Positions 54,168 through 61,934 of a stretch of 64,000 bases of DNA are shown here, one piece after another. The stretch is from Parvibaculum lavamentivorans DS-1 (GTDB taxonomy: Bacteria; Pseudomonadota; Alphaproteobacteria; Parvibaculales; Parvibaculaceae): assembly GCF_000017565.1 (NCBI RefSeq), contig NC_009719.1, forward strand, positions 1,967,001-2,031,000. Reading direction: 5' to 3'. Position 1 is the stretch's first letter. Every line of letters starts with the position of its first letter. The notes beneath the pieces are model-generated. The model was not told the origin of the DNA, did not search any database, and saw only the letters and a list, made by a program, of their open reading frames with translations. The position numbers and the translations under genes are program-made.

Positions 54168-54207
54168 TTTGTTTTTTGGTTGGGGGCGGAGGGTCGCAGC
54201 AGTTTTT

Positions 54208-54264
54208 CCTGACGCCGCTTTGCGGCTTCTGGATTGCTTCGCCTTCGGCTCGCAATGACGATGT
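54208..54264. repeat. Dispersed repeat of the second type, copy 2
   Basis: Shares CCTGACGCCGCT and GCGGCTTCTGGATTGC with 54,041-54,094 and has CGCAATGACG at its end; the middle hairpin differs (TTCGCCTTCGGC). It ends 5 bp before the stop of the convergent transporter gene. Confidence 0.75.
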
Positions 54265-54268
54265 TTTT

Positions 54269-55591
54269 CTAGAGCAGCTTGCGGCGCTTGCGGGGTTCGT
54301 CGACGAAGAACATCAGGATGACGGCGCCGGTCAGCACCGCGATGGAGGCGGCGAAGAGGGCGGGGAAGGAGAGGTTGTGGGCGATGAGGCCGCCCAGCAG
54401 CGGGCCGGCCGCCTGCATGAGCGAGGTGGCCGTGTTGAGGACGGCGATGCGCATGGGCAGGTCGTCGCGGGCGCCGAACTCGACGATGATGTTCTGATTG
54501 CTGTTCTGGAAGCCGCCTTGCCCCGCGCCGAGGCCCGCGAAGACGAGGGCGAGGCCGAGAAGGTCATGCGTGAAGAGGAGGGCGAGCGTCGATGCCGCCC
54601 AGAGGCCGACCGACGACATGAAGACGATGCGGTTGCCGAAGCGGTCGGCGAGCGTGCCCCAGGCGAGGTTGGCGCCCGTCTGCGCAAGCAGGAAGGCGGT
54701 GGAGAGCACCGCGAGATTGGTGCCGGAAAGGCCGATGCGCTCGCCCGAATAGAGAATGTAGAAGGGGACCGCCATGGTGCCGAGCGCGGCGAGGCCGGCG
54801 GCGAGGTAGAAGCGCGTCAGCGCCTTGTCGGCGCGGAGCATGGCCGGGATTTCGCGGAGGCGGCCGCCGAGCGTGGCGCGGGCGCGGATGGTGGGCGGTT
54901 CGGGCTCGCGGACCAGCATCAGCAGCGAGAGGCCGATCGACGTCAGGATGAAGGCGACGAGGAAGGTCGTCGAATAGCCGTTGCCGAAGGCGTCGCCCTC
55001 GACGAGATATTTGCCGCCGAGATAGGAGACGCCCGCCGCCGTGAGGCCCGCCGTGAAATTGCGGAAACCGGTGAGGCGGCCGCGCAGCCGCAGCGGGATC
55101 ACCTTCGCCATCAGCGTGTTGAAGATCACCGCCTGCATGCCGTTGAAGAGGCCGAAGAGGCAGAGGAAGAAGATGGCCGTTATCAGCGCGAGGTTGGGCG
55201 GCAGGAAAAAGCCGCCGAGTGCGAGGCCGAGAACGCCAGCGCGCATGCCCCAGCCGATCAGGAGGCCCATCGGCAGGACGCGCTTCCGGTGTTCGATCAG
55301 CGTGGCGCCGAAGATCGAGGAGGCGGAGGCGCCGATCCATTGCGCGGCGAGCGCGAGGCCGACGGCGAATTCGGAGCCGGACAGCAGGAAGATATAGGCG
55401 GGGACGAAGGTCGGCGCGTTGACGAGGCGGAAGCCGGTCTGGCCGAGCAGGCCGTGGGCGAGGTTCGCGACGTAGTTGCGGGGGAGGTTCCGCTCGATCT
55501 CGGCCTCGTAGGCGGCTTCGGCGTCGGCGGCGCGGCGCGCGATCTCGTCTTCGGTCAGCCGGTCGTCCGTTGGGGGTGTCTCCCGGTCCAA
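54269..55591 (-). CDS. MFS transporter
   Basis: The 440-residue protein has about 12 membrane helices, an acidic N-terminus, and typical MFS turns (FGATLIEHRKRVLPMG, ADRFGNRIVF). No signature singles out a substrate; a drug or metabolite exporter is likely. The start used is a TTG at 55,591 behind CAGGGA. Orientation and the convergent repeat region isolate it from its neighbours. Confidence 0.82.
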   Translation of the reverse strand: MDRETPPTDDRLTEDEIARRAADAEAAYEAEIERNLPRNYVANLAHGLLGQTGFRLVNAPTFVPAYIFLLSGSEFAVGLALAAQWIGASASSIFGATLIEHRKRVLPMGLLIGWGMRAGVLGLALGGFFLPPNLALITAIFFLCLFGLFNGMQAVIFNTLMAKVIPLRLRGRLTGFRNFTAGLTAAGVSYLGGKYLVEGDAFGNGYSTTFLVAFILTSIGLSLLMLVREPEPPTIRARATLGGRLREIPAMLRADKALTRFYLAAGLAALGTMAVPFYILYSGERIGLSGTNLAVLSTAFLLAQTGANLAWGTLADRFGNRIVFMSSVGLWAASTLALLFTHDLLGLALVFAGLGAGQGGFQNSNQNIIVEFGARDDLPMRIAVLNTATSLMQAAGPLLGGLIAHNLSFPALFAASIAVLTGAVILMFFVDEPRKRRKLL

Positions 55592-55723
55592 GCGCCTGGT
55601 CCCTGTTGTTATCTGACTGTTTGTCAGGAGTGGCGTCGGCGTCTTTATAGACTCGTTCGGGCGTTCGGGTCAGTGGGCTTGTGGTCAAAAGTTTCGGGGA
55701 GGGTGTTCGCGGGTGAACGGGGC

Positions 55724-56563
55724 TCAGTCGCGCAGCCATTCCTCGCGGGCGCGGGCGCCGGGGGCCTGGGCCAGGGTTTGGGCGAGCCAGTCCATCAGGG
55801 AGCGGGCGGTGCTCTTGCCGTCCGGGCCCAACTCGGTGAGGGCGAAGGGCGGGTTGACGATGATGAGGCCGCAGCCGGTCATGCGGGTGGGGTCGGCGGC
55901 CATGATGTGGAGCTCGAGGGCGAGGGTTTTCGCCGGGCCCTCAGCGGCGAGGCGTTCGAGGAAGGCGCCGGAGACCGAGGGGTCCTTCACGGGATACCAG
56001 ATCATGAAAGTGCCGGTGGCGAAGCGGGCGACGGCTTCGTTCAGCGCATCGACGAGGCGGTCATATTCGTTGCGCTGCTCGAAGGGCGGGTCGATCAGCA
56101 CGATGCCGCGGCGCTCCTTCGGCGGGAGCATCGCCTTGAGGGCGGTGTAGCCGTCGATGGCGTGGGTCTTCACGCGGGCGTCGCGGCGGAAGCGCGCGGC
56201 GAGGGCGGCGGCGTCATCCGGGTGGAGCTCGCAAAAGGCGAGGCGGTCTTCGGGGCGTGCCAGTTTTGCGGCAAGGGCGGGGGAGCCGGGATAGATGTCG
56301 AGCGGTGCGGGGAGCGCGGCGAGGTAGGGCGCGAGGGCGGGATGAGGCGCGGGCGCGGCGAGGACGCGGGCGATGCCTTCGCGGAACTCGCCGGTCTTCT
56401 GCGCCTCGATGCCGGAGAGGTCGGTTTCGCCGGTGCCGGCATGGGTGTCGAGGACGAAGAAGGGTTTGTCCTTCCGCTTCATGTAGTCGAGCACGAGGGC
56501 GAAGACGGCGTGCTTCATCACATCGGCGAAATTGCCGGCGTGGTAGGCGTGGCGGTAATTCAT
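55724..56563 (-). CDS. rlmJ: 23S rRNA (adenine-2030-N6) methyltransferase RlmJ
   Basis: A 279-residue methyltransferase that begins MNYRHAYHAGNFADVMKHAV, the RlmJ signature. SAM-binding parts are VLDTHAGTGETDL and the catalytic motif is IVLIDPPFEQ. It modifies A2030 of 23S rRNA. The start is 6 bp after the ppk2 stop, on the same strand. Confidence 0.93.
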   Translation of the reverse strand: MNYRHAYHAGNFADVMKHAVFALVLDYMKRKDKPFFVLDTHAGTGETDLSGIEAQKTGEFREGIARVLAAPAPHPALAPYLAALPAPLDIYPGSPALAAKLARPEDRLAFCELHPDDAAALAARFRRDARVKTHAIDGYTALKAMLPPKERRGIVLIDPPFEQRNEYDRLVDALNEAVARFATGTFMIWYPVKDPSVSGAFLERLAAEGPAKTLALELHIMAADPTRMTGCGLIIVNPPFALTELGPDGKSTARSLMDWLAQTLAQAPGARAREEWLRD

Positions 56564-56570
56564 TTGTCCT

Positions 56571-57362
56571 TCATGGCGCGATGACGCCCGATTTCAGCAG
56601 GCTGGGTTCGAAGGGCGTGACGATGGCGCGGTCCGGCGCGACGATCTCCACGCGCTTGCCGGGGTAGTCGATGCGCGTCAGGAGATCGCGGATGACATTG
56701 AGGCGGGCGATCTTCTTGTCGCCGGCGCAAACGATGTTCCAGGGCGCGCGGAGGCTGTGGGTGCGGGCGAGCATTTCGTCGCGGGCACGGCTGTAATCGC
56801 GCCAATGCTTCAGCGCCACATGGTCGATCGGCGAAACCTTCCACTGTTTCAGCGGATCGCGGGCGCGGGCGGCGAGGCGCGCCTTCTGCTCGGGCTTCGA
56901 GATGTCGAGATAATATTTCACCAGCACGATGCCCGATCCGATCAGCATGTCTTCATACATCGGCACCGAATGCATGAAGCGTTCATACTCGTCATCCGTG
57001 CAGAACCCCATCACGCGCTCGACGCCGGCGCGGTTGTACCAGCTCCGGTTGAAGAGCACGAGTTCCTGCGCGGCGGGGAGATGCTCGGTGTAACGCTGGA
57101 AGTACCATTCGGTCTGTTGCCGGTCCGACGGCTTGCCCAGCGCGACGATGCGGGTTTCGCGCGGGCTCAGATGGGCTGTGATGCGCTTGATGACGCCATC
57201 CTTGCCGGCGCCGTCGCGGCCTTCAAAGAGGACCAGCACCTTGAGGCCGTTGGCGATGATCTCGCGCTGGAGCTTCACCAGCTCGACCTGCAGCTCGTAA
57301 AGCTCCTCGCGGTAACGCTTGCCGGATATGGATTCCCTCGATTTGGGCTTCGACTTTGCCAT
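56571..57362 (-). CDS. ppk2: Polyphosphate kinase 2 (PPK2 class)
   Basis: The 263-residue protein has the PPK2 motifs: LVLFEGRDGAGKDGVIKRI (P-loop), DRQQTEWYFQRYTEHLPA, LFNRSWYNRAGVERVMGFC and VSPIDHVALKHWRDYSRARDEM. PPK2 enzymes transfer phosphate between polyphosphate and nucleotides. Length and motifs fit the single-domain class that phosphorylates nucleoside diphosphates. The start at 57,362 begins the family sequence; more upstream frame is a shadow. Confidence 0.92.
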   Translation of the reverse strand: MAKSKPKSRESISGKRYREELYELQVELVKLQREIIANGLKVLVLFEGRDGAGKDGVIKRITAHLSPRETRIVALGKPSDRQQTEWYFQRYTEHLPAAQELVLFNRSWYNRAGVERVMGFCTDDEYERFMHSVPMYEDMLIGSGIVLVKYYLDISKPEQKARLAARARDPLKQWKVSPIDHVALKHWRDYSRARDEMLARTHSLRAPWNIVCAGDKKIARLNVIRDLLTRIDYPGKRVEIVAPDRAIVTPFEPSLLKSGVIAP

Positions 57363-57472
57363 GACGCGCCTTTCACGGGTTAGCGGTTTCCGGTCCTGCC
57401 CCCCGAGGGCAAGCCTAGACGAATTTGGCGGTGCGGGCTTGATCGGCGGGGAAGATGCGGCTATTGAGAGGT

Positions 57473-57489
57473 ATGTTATAACGTAACAT
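57473..57489. promoter_or_regulatory. Zur-type operator upstream of the TonB receptor
   Basis: The 17-bp inverted repeat ATGTTATAACGTAACAT differs at two central bases from the alphaproteobacterial Zur consensus as I recall it (ATGTTATANTATAACAT). It ends 17 bp before the receptor start. Repression by Zur when zinc is abundant is expected. Confidence 0.7.
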
Positions 57490-57506
57490 TTAATAGGGGC
57501 GGGTTC

Positions 57507-59624
57507 ATGGGATCGCGGGTTTTCGGTATGGCGGCGCAGACGCGGCGCGGGCTTTTCATCGGCACATTGATGGGGGGCGTTTCGATGGCCGCGCTGTGCG
57601 CGCTGCCCGCCATAGCGCAAGAAGAGGCGGCCCAGGAAGAGGCGGCGCAGGCGGCGGCCGAAGAAGAGGCCGTGGAACTCGCCCCGGTTTTCGTGACGGC
57701 ATCGCCGCTGGCCACGCCGCTCGATGAACTCGCTACGCCGGTGACGGTGGTTTCGCGGGACGAGGTGCTGTCCTCGCCCGCCGCGACCATCGGCGCGCTG
57801 CTGAAGGACAAGCCCGGCATTACCGAAAGCTCGTTTGCGGCGGGCGCCAGCCGGCCGATCATTCGCGGCCTCGACAATACGCGGGTGCGCGTGCAGGAAA
57901 ACGGCCTCGGCGCGGGCGATGTGTCGGCGGTGAGCGAGGATCACGGCGTGCCGATCGATCCGCTTTCGGCGGAGCGCGTGGAAGTGGTGCGCGGGCCGGC
58001 AACGCTGCGCTATGGCAGCGAGGCGATCGGCGGCGTCGTCAACATCATCAACAACCGCATTCCGACCGAGCTGCCGAAGGATGGCTTCGAGGGCGAGGCG
58101 TCGGTTTCCTACGACACGGTGAATGACGGACGGCGCATTTACGGCGAGATGAATGCGGGCGAGGGAAATGTCGTGTTCCATCTCGACAGCTTTGCGCGCA
58201 AGACGGACGATTACCGCATTCCCGGCGCGTTCGACCGGCAGACGAATACATGGACGGAAACCTCCGGCATCGCGGGCGGCGCCTCCGTTCTTCTCGACGC
58301 GGACGCGTTCAGCGGATATGCGGGCGCGGCCGTCAGCTATTACGACAGCAATTACGGTATACCGGCGGGCGACCCGCTCGACCCGATCCATATCGACATG
58401 TGGCAGGCGAAGCTGCAGGTCGCGAGCGAACTCGATTTCAATGGCGGGCCGTTCAGCAAGCTCGCGCTGACCGGCGGCTACAGCGATTATACGCATGGCG
58501 AGATCGACAGCGCAGGCGCGACGGGCTCACGCTTCGACAATGAGGAATGGGAAGCGCGCGGCGAGCTGTCGCATCGCGCGGTTGGGCCGTTCACCGGGGC
58601 CATCGGCATTCATGCGCGCGGGCGCCAGCTTGAAGCGGCGGGCGAAGGCGGCGAGCTGATCGCGCCTTCGGATACGGACGCCATTGCCGGTTTCATCTTC
58701 GAGGAGATGCCGCTTGCGGGCGAATGGTTCAAGCTGCAGGCATCGGGCCGCGCCGAACATGTGAATGTGACGGGCACGGCGCTTGACACGGTGACGGCGC
58801 TCGAATTCGACAGCGAGCGGAGCTTCACGCCGCTCAGCTTCGCGGCGGGGCTGGTGGCGAATGCGGGCAATGGCTGGGTGTTCGGCCTCAATGCGCAGCG
58901 CGTGGAGCGGGCGCCGGATGCGCTGGAGCTTTATTCCAAGGGGCCTCATGAAGCGACGGAGACTTTCGAGATCGGCGATCCGACACTCGACAAGGAGACC
59001 GCGCAGACCTTCGAGCTGACGGCCAAGCGCGTGGGCGATGATTATTCGTTCGAGGCGGCGGTGTTTCACACGAAGTTCAGCGACTTCATATACAAGCGGC
59101 TGACCGGCATCACCTGCGACGATGACTTCGCTTCCTGCGGTGTGGGCACGGAACTCGACCAGGTGCTGTTCACGCAGGAGGACGCGACCTTCCGCGGACT
59201 GGAAGCGGCGGGCCGCGTGACGCTTGCACGGTGGGGCACGGCGAGGGCCGGGCTCAGCGGCCAGTTCGACATGGTACGCGCGGAGCTTGACGCGGGCGGC
59301 GACGTGCCGCGCATTCCGCCGATGCGCGCGGGCGCTGGCGTCTTCTATGCGGATGAGACCGTCGCCGGCGAGTTCGGTTTCCTGCATGCGTTCGAGCAGG
59401 ACCGGATTTCGGCGAATGAGACGGAGACGGGAAGCTATACGAACCTCAAGGGCGAAATCCGCTATCTCGTGCCGTCCGTCATGGGCGGAAACGCGGCGCT
59501 GGAATTCGCGCTGGTGGGCGAGAACCTGCTGGATGAGGACATCCGCAACCATGTGTCGTTCAAGAAGAACGACGTGCTGCAGCCGGGACGTAATGTGCGG
59601 CTGGTGGTGACGGCGCGGTTCTGA
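57507..59624 (+). CDS. TonB-dependent receptor, ZnuD-like
   Basis: A 705-residue outer-membrane receptor. The signal peptide ends near residue 38. The plug domain has VFVTASPL, RPIIRGLDNTRVRVQENGL, DHGVPIDPLSAERVEVVRGPATLRYGSEAIGGVVNII, and the barrel ends in the aromatic strand NVRLVVTARF. The order of features resembles Neisseria ZnuD (zinc uptake), but the His-rich loop is missing; a short DPIHIDMWQ remains. The Zur-type box supports a zinc role. TonB box: probably near VELAPVFVTA. Confidence 0.85.
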   Translation: MGSRVFGMAAQTRRGLFIGTLMGGVSMAALCALPAIAQEEAAQEEAAQAAAEEEAVELAPVFVTASPLATPLDELATPVTVVSRDEVLSSPAATIGALLKDKPGITESSFAAGASRPIIRGLDNTRVRVQENGLGAGDVSAVSEDHGVPIDPLSAERVEVVRGPATLRYGSEAIGGVVNIINNRIPTELPKDGFEGEASVSYDTVNDGRRIYGEMNAGEGNVVFHLDSFARKTDDYRIPGAFDRQTNTWTETSGIAGGASVLLDADAFSGYAGAAVSYYDSNYGIPAGDPLDPIHIDMWQAKLQVASELDFNGGPFSKLALTGGYSDYTHGEIDSAGATGSRFDNEEWEARGELSHRAVGPFTGAIGIHARGRQLEAAGEGGELIAPSDTDAIAGFIFEEMPLAGEWFKLQASGRAEHVNVTGTALDTVTALEFDSERSFTPLSFAAGLVANAGNGWVFGLNAQRVERAPDALELYSKGPHEATETFEIGDPTLDKETAQTFELTAKRVGDDYSFEAAVFHTKFSDFIYKRLTGITCDDDFASCGVGTELDQVLFTQEDATFRGLEAAGRVTLARWGTARAGLSGQFDMVRAELDAGGDVPRIPPMRAGAGVFYADETVAGEFGFLHAFEQDRISANETETGSYTNLKGEIRYLVPSVMGGNAALEFALVGENLLDEDIRNHVSFKKNDVLQPGRNVRLVVTARF

Positions 59625-59705
59625 GGCGATGGCGGCGTTCGCTTCGGCGGGCGCCGCGACTTGCCACATGAGGGGTGGCTCGTTGCGGTTTGCGCCGCGA
59701 CCCCG

Positions 59706-59765
59706 CCCCGAAAAATTCTTCGCGTTGCTCGAATTTTGTCGACCCTCCCCCAAGGGGAGGGTGGG
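59706..59765. repeat. 60-bp dispersed repeat, copy A
   Basis: Matches copy B at 60,334-60,393 in 57 of 60 bases. Its core is the near-palindrome CCCTCCCCCAAGGGGAGGG. It lies immediately downstream of the DUF559 pseudogene's end. Confidence 0.88.
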
Positions 59766-59785
59766 AAGGAAGGGGAGGCTTTGGG

Positions 59786-60124
59786 TCAGCCCGGCTTTCT
59801 CAATTCGTGCCAGATGGTTTCGACGATCTCGTTTGTTCGGGCGAGGACATCATTGTTCCAGAAGCGCAAGACTTCGTAGCCCTCGTCATTCAGCCATTTC
59901 GTTCGGCGCGTATCGGCCTCGATGCCTGCCTTGAAATTATGTTGGCCGCCGTCGACCTCGACGATCAGTTTTCGGTCGAGGCAGATGAAATCGACTATGT
60001 AGGTGCCGATACGGTGCTAGCGTCTGAAATGGAAGCCGAGCGCATTTCCACGCAGGCGGCTCCAGAGTCGCCTTTCCGCGTCGGTCATGCTGCGCCTCAA
60101 GTGACGTGCCTGGAGATCCGCCAT
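59786..60124 (-). pseudogene. DUF559-type nuclease-like gene broken by one amber codon
   Basis: Read on the minus strand from an ATG at 60,124 the frame gives LRRSMTDAERRLWSRLRG, then a TAG at 60,017-60,019 (codon 36), then HRIGTYIVDFICLDRKL and VEVDGGQH ... WNNDVL, ending at 59,786. DUF559 proteins normally read FRRQHxIG at this point, so a CAG codon became TAG. Without that single change the frame would be intact at 112 residues. The family resembles very-short-patch-repair endonucleases. It is flanked by dispersed repeats. Confidence 0.88.
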
Positions 60125-60142
60125 GAGCTTAGCCTAGCACTG

Positions 60143-60168
60143 CCACCCTCCCCTTGGGGGAGGGTCAA
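60143..60168. repeat. Inverted copy of the dispersed repeat core
   Basis: CACCCTCCCCTTGGGGGAGG is the reverse complement of the core in copies A and B. With copy A it brackets the DUF559 pseudogene in opposite orientation. Confidence 0.8.
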
Positions 60169-60333
60169 ACGGCTGCAAGCCGTTTGGGGCGGGGTTTGGG
60201 AGGAAGATGCGGGTACGGAGGGAGGTGGTTTTTGTGGCGAGGCCGCGACCTGCCCTTCGCTGACGCTCCGGGCGTTCGGTGCTCGAAAAGGTCCACCGGG
60301 CCTTTTCGCTTGCGTACGCAAGATGCCCCTCAC

Positions 60334-60393
60334 CCCCGAAAAATTCTTCGCTGCGCTCGAATTTTGTCGACCCTCCCCCAAGGGGAGGGTGGG
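60334..60393. repeat. 60-bp dispersed repeat, copy B
   Basis: Second copy of the 60-bp element (three mismatches), starting near the end of a 290-bp gap without a gene and ending 22 bp before the ChrR stop. Confidence 0.88.
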
Positions 60394-60414
60394 TAGAGGC
60401 GCAGGGCTTTTACT

Positions 60415-61095
60415 CTACAGGCCGATGAGGGGCTGGAGGGCGCGGGCCAGCCAGCCCTGGAAGCGGGTGGGGCCTTCGGTGACGGCGAGGCAGATGCATT
60501 CCTCTTCCGGGCCGGTGCGCAGGCTGTGGATGCGATCGTCATTGCTTTCCTCCACATCGCCGGCGCGGAAGATGCCGTGCTCGTCTTCGAGGCTGCCCTT
60601 CAGGACGAGGACGAGTTCGGTGCCGCTATGGCCATGCATCGGGATTTCGATGCCGGGACGGGCACGGAGCATCCAGAGGCGCTGATCGTTCGGACCGCCG
60701 CGCCAGAGCTTCACCTTTTTCATGCCGGGGCCGAGAAGGCTCCAGTTCAACTCATCGACGCCGCGGCCGAGCCAGGCGCGGAGCGGCGGCGGAAGGACGT
60801 CGTTCGTCTGATCCTTGGCGCGCGGTGCGGCCTTCGTTTCCTGCCGGGTTTCATCGAGGCGGGCAAGCGTGTTCGCCAGGGCTTCCGGCGCCATGCGCGC
60901 GGGGTCGACGGCCTCGAGCAGCGCGCCGCCCGCGGCCTCGGCGACGGCGAGACGCGACGCGGTATCATCGAGATAGCTCAGATGCGAGGCGACAAGCAGC
61001 GACTGGCCTTCGCTCAAGGCGCCGGCGGCATAGGCCATCAGCCATTCCTCGCCGAGCGGGTGCCGGACAGGATGATGTAGAAAATGGGCGCTCAT
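60415..61095 (-). CDS. chrR: ChrR-like anti-sigma factor lacking the zinc-binding cysteines
   Basis: A 226-residue protein. The N-terminal anti-sigma domain has the ChrR lines EEWLMAYAAGALSEGQSLLVASHL, but where ChrR has Cys-x2-Cys after this histidine (H38) the residues are L42 and T45. The C-terminal cupin has PMHGHSGTELVLVLKGSLED and GDVEE. ChrR holds the ECF sigma factor until singlet oxygen or other stress releases it. The start overlaps the sigma stop (ATGA). Loss of the cysteines suggests the domain binds no zinc or a changed site. Confidence 0.88.
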   Translation of the reverse strand: MSAHFLHHPVRHPLGEEWLMAYAAGALSEGQSLLVASHLSYLDDTASRLAVAEAAGGALLEAVDPARMAPEALANTLARLDETRQETKAAPRAKDQTNDVLPPPLRAWLGRGVDELNWSLLGPGMKKVKLWRGGPNDQRLWMLRARPGIEIPMHGHSGTELVLVLKGSLEDEHGIFRAGDVEESNDDRIHSLRTGPEEECICLAVTEGPTRFQGWLARALQPLIGL

Positions 61096-61676
61096 TTCAG
61101 ATCCTCCAGCGCCGGACGCAAACGCGCAAACGCCAATCTCAATCTCGACTTCACGGTGCCGAGCGGAATATCGAGCCGCTCGGCGATGGCCGAATGGGGC
61201 AGACCTTCGAGGAAGGACAGCTCCACGACTTCCGCCTGATCTGGCGGCAGGGTGACGAGTGCGGCGCGGACCCGAAGGCCGATCTCGGCGCCCGCCATTT
61301 CCTCGTCGGCGGGGCGGGCTTCTTCCGGCTGCAGCATCGGATCCGACGGATCGAAATCCGGGCGGCGCTCGCGGCGCACCGTGTCGATGAAACGGTTGCG
61401 CGCGATGGTGAATATCCAGGTGCCGGCGGAGGCTTTGGTTCCGTCGAACTGCGAAGCCTTGCGCCAGACCGTCAACATGACTTCCTGGGCGAGATCCTCG
61501 GCGAGCCGCTCGTCGACGCGGAGGCGCCGCAGATAGGATTTCACGCGCGGCGCGTAATGACCGAAAAGCCGCGCAAAGGCGGTGCGGTCGCCATGAAGGG
61601 CGATGGCGGCGATGAGCCCGGCCATCTCTTCGGCACCTCCCGGCGACACCTCTGCGGGCGCCTTTCCTTCATCCAT
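61092..61676 (-). CDS. rpoE: ECF sigma factor (RpoE/ECF11-like)
   Basis: A 194-residue ECF sigma. Region 2 has AFARLFGHYAPRVKSYL, AEDLAQEVMLTVWRKA, TWIFTIARNRFIDTVRRERR; region 4 has VVELSFLEGLPHSAIAERLDIPLGTVKSRLRLAFARLR. The real start is the ATG at 61,676, not the longer frame upstream. It is co-transcribed with chrR and preceded by a TGATCC-N16-CGTA promoter, so it probably drives itself. Confidence 0.93.
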   Translation of the reverse strand: MDEGKAPAEVSPGGAEEMAGLIAAIALHGDRTAFARLFGHYAPRVKSYLRRLRVDERLAEDLAQEVMLTVWRKASQFDGTKASAGTWIFTIARNRFIDTVRRERRPDFDPSDPMLQPEEARPADEEMAGAEIGLRVRAALVTLPPDQAEVVELSFLEGLPHSAIAERLDIPLGTVKSRLRLAFARLRPALEDLK

Positions 61677-61766
61677 CAGGCCTAGCTTCCTCAGGTTCGG
61701 CCGCCACATTTGGCGGCCGGCGCGAGCCGGTCCGATCTGCACTGCGTGTTTCGTTCGCATGTGGCA

Positions 61767-61794
61767 GATACGCCGCCTGTCCCACGGCGGATCA
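61767..61794 (-). promoter_or_regulatory. ECF-type promoter for the rpoE-chrR operon
   Basis: Read on the minus strand, TGATCC (61,794-61,789), 16 bases, then CGTATC (61,772-61,767). It matches the recognised ECF11 form and lies about 90 bp before the rpoE start, with a short 5' leader. Confidence 0.75.
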
Positions 61795-61872
61795 CACGCG
61801 GTGACCGGCGGTTTCTCGAGTCTAGGGGAAAAGCGGAGAAAATGCGAAAGCGGCCCGGAAAAGCGGGCGATG

Positions 61873-61900
61873 TGATCCGCCGGGGCGCGGGCGGCGTAGG
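61873..61900 (+). promoter_or_regulatory. ECF-type promoter for the oxidoreductase-DUF1365 operon
   Basis: TGATCC (61,873), 16 bases, CGTAGG (61,895-61,900). Same spacing and core as the divergent rpoE promoter. It lies 35 bp before the ATG at 61,935, giving a short leader. Confidence 0.75.
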
Positions 61901-61934
61901 CACGGGTAACTTCCGCGTTTTCCAGAGGACCTTC

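Noticed and set aside
54125-56584. 819-codon plus-strand frame across the transporter and rlmJ
   Set aside because: Charged low-complexity translation antisense to two recognised genes.
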